Source of the DNA: Desulfuromonadaceae bacterium GWC2_58_13
GTDB taxonomy: Bacteria > Desulfobacterota > Desulfuromonadia > Desulfuromonadales > Trichloromonadaceae
Assembly (NCBI GenBank): GCA_001825565.1
Contig: MHXM01000052.1
Span: forward strand, 7,604 to 32,199
DNA: 24,596 nucleotides
Reading direction: 5' to 3'
Below the pieces are notes generated by a model, which worked only from the letters and a program-made list of their open reading frames with translations, did no database searches and was not told the DNA's origin. Below, in pieces: positions 7,870 through 13,457 of the stretch. The stretch's first letter is position 1, and the number at the start of each line of letters is the position of its first letter. The position numbers were made by a program, and so were the translations under genes.

Positions 7870-8033
7870 ACAACTACTTCAGCCGGAATGAAGGTTTTGC
7901 CCCGGAGACCTACCTCCCTGCGATGGCAGAACCCGTTTTTGTCTGAGATGAGACTGGCCGATAGGTCGTTTCATGCTATGTGAAGGAGGGGATGACGCGC
8001 GGAGAAAGGAAACTTTCCCCGCGCGTCATTTTT
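7870..8033 (+). ncRNA. Candidate small structured RNA ending in an intrinsic terminator
   Basis: The non-coding stretch between the response regulator and trkH holds short hairpins in series: CTTCA/TGAAG (7877-7893, loop containing GGA), CTGC/GCAG (7918-7929) and GTCT/AGAC (7941-7954). They are followed by the strong terminator at 7992-8033. A possible promoter (-10 TATATT at 7859-7864) with the dyad element at its -35 position precedes it. Six GGA triplets occur, two of them in hairpin loops, reminiscent of CsrA-binding RNAs controlled by GacA-like regulators. I cannot tell this from a long 3' UTR of the response-regulator mRNA. The 31-codon frame at 7888-7983 has no ribosome site. Confidence 0.3.
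7992..8033 (+). terminator. Rho-independent terminator
   Basis: A 17-bp stem (7992-8008 with 8013-8029) has a single A-C mismatch and a GAAA tetraloop (8009-8012). The lower stem is ATGACGCGCGG with CCGCGCGTCAT. A T5 tract (8029-8033) follows on the plus strand. It ends plus-strand transcription before the convergent trkH gene. The minus strand lacks a U-tract on its side, so it is probably one-directional. Confidence 0.88.
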
Positions 8034-8077
8034 GTAGCTTGATTTTCGCGGCGCGGCCCCTGGTGGTTCGCGCCGCT

Positions 8078-9520
8078 TTACTTTTTCCAGAATGAGGGGA
8101 AAAGCAGAACCAGTACCGTGAACAGTTCAAGCCGTCCGAGGAGCATGCAGCCTGTGAGCACCACTTTACCAAAGGTGGGGACATGGGCGAAATTGTCGAC
8201 CGGTCCCACCGTACCGAGTCCCGGCCCGATGTTGCTGAGGGTGGCGATGACCGCCCCCCCTGATGAAACCAGATCCATTCCGGTCGCGGCCATCAGAAAC
8301 GAGGCAACGACGAACACTCCCATGTAAAGGGCAAAAAAACCGAGAATCGACTGCATGACGTCACGGTCGACCGGGGTGTCGCCGAGCTTGACCAGGCGTA
8401 CCGCCTTGGGGTGGATGAGCTTGAAAAGCTGGACCTGGACATGCTTGAACAGGAGCAGGACGCGGGCCACCTTCATGCCGCCACCGGTGGATCCGGCGCA
8501 GCCGCCGATGAACATGAGAAAGACCAGCAGGTACTGGGCCATGACCGGCCAGAGTTCATAGTCGGCGGTGGCGAAACCGGTCGTGGTCAGGATCGAGGTG
8601 GCCTGAAAAGCACTGAAGCGCAGGTTGTCGGCCAGCGAGGCGTAGACGGTACCGTGATTGAGATAGACCAGCAGGGCGGTGCCGCCGAGGGTGATGGCCA
8701 AATAGGAAAGAAACTCCTCATTGCGAAAATATCCCCCCAACTTTCCGCGCAGGGCGTGGTAATGGAGCGAGAAATTGATTCCGGCCAGAAACATGAACAG
8801 GGTGATGACCCAGTCGATATAGGCGCTGTCATAGGCCGCCACCGAGGCGTTGCGGGTCGAGAAGCCGCCGGTGGCCAAGGTGGCGAAGGCGTGGCAGAGG
8901 GCATCGAAAAAGTTCATGCCGCCGAACATCAGCAGCAGAACTTCAACCATGGTAAGGAGAACGTATACTCCCCACAGCAGCTTGGCGGTATCCTGAATGC
9001 GGGGTTTGAGGCGGTCGGCGGTGGGGCCGGGCACTTCGGCTTTGAACAGCTGCATGCCGCCGACTCCGAGCATCGGCAGGATCGCCAGCGATAGCACGAT
9101 AATCCCCATACCGCCGAGCCAGTGGGTCAGGGCCCGCCACATCAGGATGCTTTCCGGCAGCCCTTCAATCGTGGTCAGAATGGTCGATCCGGTGGTGGTG
9201 AAGCCGCTCATGGTTTCAAAGACGGCGTCGAGAAACGACGGGATCGCTCCGCTCAGAACGAAGGGGAGGGCGCCAAATATCGCGTAGAAGAGCCAACCGA
9301 AGGTGACCACGGCAAACCCTTCGCGAACCGACAGTTCCATGCTGCCCCGACAGCCTTTGAACAGCAAGATGCCGGTGACCAGCGCGACCGATGCCGAAGT
9401 GACGAACGAGACGGCGGCGCCATCGGCGTAATACAGGGAAAATGGAACCGGCAACAGCAGCGCCGCTGCCAGAAAGAGGAGCAGGGCGCCCTGAATTCTC
9501 AAGGTGACGAGAATGTTCAT
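8078..9520 (-). CDS. trkH: Trk potassium uptake membrane subunit TrkH
   Basis: A 480-residue polytopic inner-membrane protein with about ten hydrophobic segments and the four pore loops of the TrkH/KtrB superfamily. The loops carry their selectivity-filter glycines: TTTGSTILT, LATGGFSTRN, TTTGFATADY and NIGPGLGTVGP. It forms the potassium-conducting channel-like subunit of the Trk system and works with cytosolic TrkA, encoded directly upstream. The trkA stop codon (9523-9521) abuts this ATG (9520-9518) with no gap, so the two are co-transcribed and translationally coupled. The length is typical of TrkH (about 480 residues). The 3' end faces the response-regulator region. Confidence 0.95.
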   Translation of the reverse strand: MNILVTLRIQGALLLFLAAALLLPVPFSLYYADGAAVSFVTSASVALVTGILLFKGCRGSMELSVREGFAVVTFGWLFYAIFGALPFVLSGAIPSFLDAVFETMSGFTTTGSTILTTIEGLPESILMWRALTHWLGGMGIIVLSLAILPMLGVGGMQLFKAEVPGPTADRLKPRIQDTAKLLWGVYVLLTMVEVLLLMFGGMNFFDALCHAFATLATGGFSTRNASVAAYDSAYIDWVITLFMFLAGINFSLHYHALRGKLGGYFRNEEFLSYLAITLGGTALLVYLNHGTVYASLADNLRFSAFQATSILTTTGFATADYELWPVMAQYLLVFLMFIGGCAGSTGGGMKVARVLLLFKHVQVQLFKLIHPKAVRLVKLGDTPVDRDVMQSILGFFALYMGVFVVASFLMAATGMDLVSSGGAVIATLSNIGPGLGTVGPVDNFAHVPTFGKVVLTGCMLLGRLELFTVLVLLFPSFWKK

Positions 9521-10873
9521 CTATTCGAAAAACCTCTCGGTTTTGGCCAGTGCTCCGGGGAGGGCAAAGACCACGACCCGGTCGCCGGCCTGCAACTGGC
9601 TGTCACCGGTGGGAATTTCGTAGGTCTCGCCGCGCACCACCGCGCCGATGATCGCTCCGTCGGGAAAATGCAGCTTGCGCAGGGGGGTGTCGATGATGCC
9701 GCAATCGGCCTTGACCAGAATTTCCATGACTTCGGCGTTGCTCCCCTCGATGGCGGCCAGCGAGATGACTCCGCCGCGTCGGACGTACTTGAGGATGGTC
9801 CCGGCCGCCGCCTGGCGGGGCGAAATACAGGCGTCGATGCCGAGCGAGGGAGCCAGGTTCAGCAGTTCCGGTTTGTTCACCAGGGTCAGGCTGCGTCGGG
9901 CGCCATGCTGCTTGGCGAGCAGCGAGCAGAGGATATTGGTTTCGTCGTTGTCGGTGACGGCGATGAAGACGTCGGCGCCGTCGACTCCCTCATCGAGCAG
10001 AGTGCGGATATCGGTGCCGTCGGTGTTGATAACCAGGGTCCGCTTCAGTTTGCCGCAAAGAAACTCGCAACGTTTTTCATCCTTGTCGATCAGGCGCACG
10101 GTGAACCCCATCTGCTCCAGTTCGCGGGCGATGTGCAGGCCGATGTTGCCGCCGCCGAGGATAAAGACCCGGGGGGCCCGCTTTGGTTTGGCGTCCTTCT
10201 GTTGCAGCAGGTATTGGATCGACGGCAGGTCTTTTTTGTGGGCGATGATGAAGATGCTGTCGCCGGCCTTGATGGAATCGTCGCCGCGGGGGATGATGGT
10301 TTGTCCGGAACGGCAGATGGCGGTGACCACGAACCGGTAGATGCCGCGGATTTCCCCCAGTTCCTTCAGGGTCAGATTGCACAGCGGGCTCTCCTCGCTG
10401 ATGCGGTAGCCGAGAAACTGGATCTGCCCCTCGACGAATTCGGCCACGTCAAAGGACCCGCTGCGGCAGGCGATTTTGACGATTTCTTCGGCGACGGCGT
10501 CGTCGGGGTTGATGAGCAGGTCGATGCCGAGTTTTTCCTTGGAGAGGACGGCGCTCTGGCTGGTATACTCGATGTTCTTGACCCGGGCCACCCGGGTCGG
10601 AACCTGATATTCGCGAGCCAGCAGGCAGGCCAGAATGTTGACCTCGTCGAGGTCGGTGACGGCAATGAAGATGTCGGCATCCTTGATGCCGGCCTGCTCG
10701 AGAACCTCCGCGCTTGCGCCGTTGCCGATAATGCCGAGCACATTGAGCCGGTCCGAGGCCCGGTTCAGATGCTCCTGGCTGCTGTCGATGAGGGTCACTT
10801 CGTGTCCCTCAAGCGAAAGGCGCTCGCACAGGAAATAACCCACCTGACCAACACCTACGATCAGTATTTTCAT
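9521..10873 (-). CDS. trkA: Trk potassium uptake regulatory subunit TrkA
   Basis: A 450-residue cytosolic protein with two tandem RCK_N/RCK_C units. The first Rossmann fold opens MKILIVGVGQVGYFLCERL (GxGxxG) and the second has VFILGGGNIGLHIARELEQ, near residue 230. Each fold binds NAD(H) or nucleotides and gates TrkH. The frame is open to 10942, but the ATG at 10873 places the Rossmann strand at the very N-terminus as in all family members, so the 23-residue extension is rejected. The ribosome site is weak (GGAAG, about 13 nt upstream). Between this start and the HNH gene there is a small GC hairpin (GGGGC-TGC-GCCCC) near the trkA start and a GCACA-N11-TGTGC inverted repeat. Confidence 0.95.
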   Translation of the reverse strand: MKILIVGVGQVGYFLCERLSLEGHEVTLIDSSQEHLNRASDRLNVLGIIGNGASAEVLEQAGIKDADIFIAVTDLDEVNILACLLAREYQVPTRVARVKNIEYTSQSAVLSKEKLGIDLLINPDDAVAEEIVKIACRSGSFDVAEFVEGQIQFLGYRISEESPLCNLTLKELGEIRGIYRFVVTAICRSGQTIIPRGDDSIKAGDSIFIIAHKKDLPSIQYLLQQKDAKPKRAPRVFILGGGNIGLHIARELEQMGFTVRLIDKDEKRCEFLCGKLKRTLVINTDGTDIRTLLDEGVDGADVFIAVTDNDETNILCSLLAKQHGARRSLTLVNKPELLNLAPSLGIDACISPRQAAAGTILKYVRRGGVISLAAIEGSNAEVMEILVKADCGIIDTPLRKLHFPDGAIIGAVVRGETYEIPTGDSQLQAGDRVVVFALPGALAKTERFFE

Positions 10874-10992
10874 AGTCGCGTATCGCTTCCGTGGGGCTGC
10901 GCCCCGCATGCAAGGATAGGGAAAACGGCTAATAGATCGCACAAATCGGAAAAATGTGCAAGCCGCCTGTGACCAACGGGTCTGGCCGAAGG

Positions 10993-11021
10993 TTGTCCGC
11001 GGTCCGCGGTTCGGTTACAAT
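10993..11021 (+). promoter_or_regulatory. Candidate sigma-70 promoter for the HNH gene
   Basis: TTGTCC (10993-10998) and TACAAT (11016-11021) are separated by 17 nt on the plus strand. The hexamers match 4/6 and 5/6 of the consensus. The predicted start is about 25 nt before the TTG start codon of the HNH gene. The spacer contains a CCGCGG-T-CCGCGG direct repeat. Confidence 0.55.
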
Positions 11022-11050
11022 GTTCCATCCCCACGCGAAGGAGACGGCGA

Positions 11051-11356
11051 TTGGATTTTTTCATCGAGGTAAGCGAAGAAGACGAGCGCCGGGAGCGCAA
11101 CAAGGCCCGTGAACTGCGCCAGAGCCAGTGGTGGAAAAACCGTATTGGAACAGGGATCTGTTACTATTGCGGGGCTCGGGTCGCGCCGAAGGAACTGACC
11201 CTCGATCACCTGGTGCCGGTGTCGCGGGGAGGGCGGAGCACGCGCGGCAATTGCGTGCCCGCCTGCAAGGAATGCAACAACCAGAAGAAAAATCTGCTGC
11301 CGATGGAATGGGAAGCGTACCTGGCCGGTTTTGGTGAAAAAAAAGATCCCGGATGA
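11051..11356 (+). CDS. Small HNH endonuclease-family protein
   Basis: A 101-residue protein with a complete HNH fold. Zinc-knuckle cysteines are C37-x2-C40 (CYYCGAR) and C72-x2-C75 (CKECNN); the HNH core has D52-H53 in LDHLVPVSRGG, N67 and N76. It belongs to the small stand-alone HNH group; cellular role is unknown, and such proteins are common in bacterial chromosomes outside phages. The start is a TTG at 11051, chosen because AAGGAGA sits 7 nt upstream and no ATG or GTG precedes the motif. It has its own promoter and is divergent from trkA. It converges on the diguanylate cyclase gene with only 9 bp between stop codons. Confidence 0.88.
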   Translation: MDFFIEVSEEDERRERNKARELRQSQWWKNRIGTGICYYCGARVAPKELTLDHLVPVSRGGRSTRGNCVPACKECNNQKKNLLPMEWEAYLAGFGEKKDPG

Positions 11357-11365
11357 CGACGGCCT

Positions 11366-12259
11366 TCAGCCGATGCTGATCCGGTTGCGGCCAGCGGCCT
11401 TGCTCTGATACATGAGCTGGTCGGCCCGCTTGATCAGAGCATGGATATCGTCGCCCGGTTCCGCCACCGAGGCGCCGATCGAGATGGTGACCTGCTGGCG
11501 GCTTGAGCCCAGCTCGACCTGGGAATGTTCGACCAGCTTCCGGCAGCGTTCGCCGATGACCAGCAGTCCTTGCCGGTCGACGTTCCGAATCACTCCGACA
11601 AATTCCTCTCCCCCCCAGCGACCATAGAGATCGTACGAGCGGGCCGTCGAGGTCAGCGTGCGGGCCACGGTCTGCAGGGCCTGATCTCCCGCTTCGTGGC
11701 CATGGGTGTCATTGAACCCCTTGAAGTGGTCGACGTCGATGAACAGCACCCCGAAACGCAGGCCGCAACGGATCGATTCGCTCAGGCGCGATTTGATTTC
11801 CGATTCCAGATAGCGGCGATTGGCCAGTTGGGTCAGGCTGTCGAGCAGGGCCAGCTGTTCCAGTTCCCTGAGGCGCAGGGCGGTGGCGGCTTTCTGGCTC
11901 AGATCCGAGAAAAGTTCCGCTCCGCCGACAATCTCCCCCTTCTCGTTGCGCAAGGGGGTGGTTCTGACCCACACCGGAACCCGATGGCCGTCCCGGTGAT
12001 GCAGGTAAACCTCGGATTCCCTGGTTTTGCCGTCCTTCATGGTATGCGCCAAGGGACACATGTCGACGCAGAGCTGGTTGCCGTCGCCATCCACGTGCAT
12101 CAGCAGGTTATCCGAACAGCGCCTGCCGAGCATCCGGCTTTCGGGGTAGCCGGTAATGGTTTCCGCGGCCTTGTTCCAGCGAAAGATTTTTCGTTCGAGA
12201 TCGACGAAATAGATGCCGTCGTGCAGATCTTCAATCAGGTTCTGGATGTCGAAAAGCAT
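11366..12259 (-). CDS. PAS-GGDEF diguanylate cyclase
   Basis: A 297-residue soluble protein. The N-terminal PAS domain (about residues 5-125) includes DGIYFVDLERKIFRWN and an unusual cysteine/histidine stretch (RCSDNLLMHVDGD, then LCVDMCPL). A GGDEF domain (about 140-297) follows with RWGGEEFVGV; GGEEF is an active-site form that is normally catalytic. An inhibitory I-site RxxD (RSYD) lies exactly five residues upstream, so product inhibition by c-di-GMP is expected. The ATG at 12259 follows TGAGGA at 5 nt; the in-frame TTG at 12295 is less likely. The enzyme would make c-di-GMP from two GTP in response to a cytoplasmic signal sensed by the PAS domain. Confidence 0.92.
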   Translation of the reverse strand: MLFDIQNLIEDLHDGIYFVDLERKIFRWNKAAETITGYPESRMLGRRCSDNLLMHVDGDGNQLCVDMCPLAHTMKDGKTRESEVYLHHRDGHRVPVWVRTTPLRNEKGEIVGGAELFSDLSQKAATALRLRELEQLALLDSLTQLANRRYLESEIKSRLSESIRCGLRFGVLFIDVDHFKGFNDTHGHEAGDQALQTVARTLTSTARSYDLYGRWGGEEFVGVIRNVDRQGLLVIGERCRKLVEHSQVELGSSRQQVTISIGASVAEPGDDIHALIKRADQLMYQSKAAGRNRISIG

Positions 12260-12585
12260 GGATTCCTCAGCCGCAGGGGGGAATAGACGCGCCAATTGCC
12301 GCTGGCATGTTAGCAGTAAAGTCGGAAGCGGGCAACCTGCTAGAAGTCACGGGCGCGGTTGTTTCACCGACAGGCCGGGATTTCCCTGGTTTTTTCGCTG
12401 CTTTCGCCGACGGTGACCCCGCCGCGACGGCAATCCAACCGGCAATCGAGTTTGTTTTCGCAGGGGGTAAACCCGGAAATTCGTTCGTTTGCGGCGTCTG
12501 GATCGTATTATATGAAAGTCTGCATTAGGAAGGGGCATGGAATTTGTACGGGTATCACGGGGGATTCTATCATTAAGGAGGCCCT
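12260..12585. other. Divergent intergenic region between the diguanylate cyclase and EB_dh genes
   Basis: This 326-bp gap holds the minus-strand promoter listed separately and the ribosome site AAGGAGG (12575-12581) for the next gene. A 7-bp direct repeat GGCAATC occurs twice, 12 nt apart (12429-12435 and 12441-12447). A weak plus-strand promoter candidate is TTCGTT (12484-12489) with TATTAT (12506-12511), 16 nt apart. I see no convincing gene; the 73-codon open frame at 12307-12528 has no ribosome site and no recognisable fold. Confidence 0.6.
12307..12335 (-). promoter_or_regulatory. Candidate sigma-70 promoter for the PAS-GGDEF gene
   Basis: On the minus strand TTGCCC (12335-12330) and TAACAT (12312-12307) are 17 nt apart. 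Both hexamers match 4/6 of the consensus. They are about 48 nt upstream of the chosen start codon at 12259. Confidence 0.4.
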
Positions 12586-13449
12586 ATGCCCGTATTTCTC
12601 GCTCTGCTGTTGTTGTTGGCGGCTGCGATCCCTGTGTCTGCCGGCCAGGTCCTGATGGCCGGTCGGGTCGATTCGCCGCCGGTGATCGATGGCAGTGCCG
12701 TGGATTCGGCCTGGAGCGGGGCCCGGATCGTGACGGTTCACGATGCGGTGGCCGACATCGATATTACCCTGCGCGCGGTTTTTTCCGGGGACACCCTTTA
12801 CCTGTTGGGACAATTCCCCGATCCAACGGAGAGCCGGCTTCATCGCCAGGTGATCTGGAACCCCGCCCAGCAGAGTTATGAGGACGGACCGACCCGGGAG
12901 GATTGCCTGGTCCTGAAATGGAGCATGGTTCCCCATGAAACGACGCTTTCCTTGAAGGAAAACCGTCCCTATCGGGCCGACATCTGGTTCTGGAAGGCCA
13001 GCCGCACCGACCATGCCGGTTATGCCGACGACAAGATGCAGATCTATTCGACCACCCGCGATAAAAAAGCCAAGCTGCTCCTCTCCGAATCGGGCACTGT
13101 CTTTTACCTGGTACGCCAGACCGACCAGGGCCAGCCGGCGTACCAGCCCATTCTCCATGCCGCCTACAGCCGGGACCGGGTGGACAAATACGAATACCAA
13201 ACACCCACCGGCAGCCGGGCCGATATCCGGGCCAAGGGTCTCTGGAAAGACGGGGCGTGGACGGTGGAATTCGCCCGCAAGCTGAATACCGGCCATCCCG
13301 ACGATGTTGGGTTTTCCTTGACCGGCGCCTATCCCTTCGGGGTCAGCCGCTACGAAATCGCCGGACGCGATCCCGAGCCGGAAGCGGAAACGCCTTTGTA
13401 CGGGGCCGGCGACGTCGGGGAGATTCTGACCTTGAAATTCAGCCCGTAA
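12586..13449 (+). CDS. Exported EB_dh-like (ethylbenzene dehydrogenase gamma-type) putative heme-binding protein
   Basis: A 287-residue protein with a clear signal peptide (hydrophobic VFLALLLLLAAAIPVSAG, cleavage near residue 19-21). The mature part resembles the EB_dh/DOMON-like beta-sandwich of ethylbenzene dehydrogenase gamma subunits: PPVIDGSAVDSAWSGA, LRAVFSGDTLYLLGQFPDP, then DCLVLKWSM. In that family a Met and a Lys ligate heme b; M112 in LKWSM is the candidate Met here, which I have not verified. There is no CxxCH motif, so it is not a c-type cytochrome. A perfect AAGGAGG precedes the ATG. The stop is 8 bp before the GGDEF-EAL gene, so the two form an operon and the protein may act as its periplasmic redox or ligand sensor (inference). 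Confidence 0.78.
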   Translation: MPVFLALLLLLAAAIPVSAGQVLMAGRVDSPPVIDGSAVDSAWSGARIVTVHDAVADIDITLRAVFSGDTLYLLGQFPDPTESRLHRQVIWNPAQQSYEDGPTREDCLVLKWSMVPHETTLSLKENRPYRADIWFWKASRTDHAGYADDKMQIYSTTRDKKAKLLLSESGTVFYLVRQTDQGQPAYQPILHAAYSRDRVDKYEYQTPTGSRADIRAKGLWKDGAWTVEFARKLNTGHPDDVGFSLTGAYPFGVSRYEIAGRDPEPEAETPLYGAGDVGEILTLKFSP

Positions 13450-13457
13450 AGGTTGCG

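Noticed and set aside
7888..7983. 31-codon open frame in the candidate small RNA
   Set aside because: There is no Shine-Dalgarno and the peptide is basic and featureless. RNA hairpins explain the stretch better.
7789..8077. A GacA box (TGTAAG-N6-CTTACA) or a c-di-GMP riboswitch
   Set aside because: I looked for both consensus patterns and neither is present; the dyad here is CGGAG-TT-CTCCG.
9122..10972. 616-codon open frame on the plus strand
   Set aside because: It lies opposite trkH and trkA, which have full family motifs. Its Gly/Asp/Gln-rich sequence is a typical shadow of GC-rich codon use.
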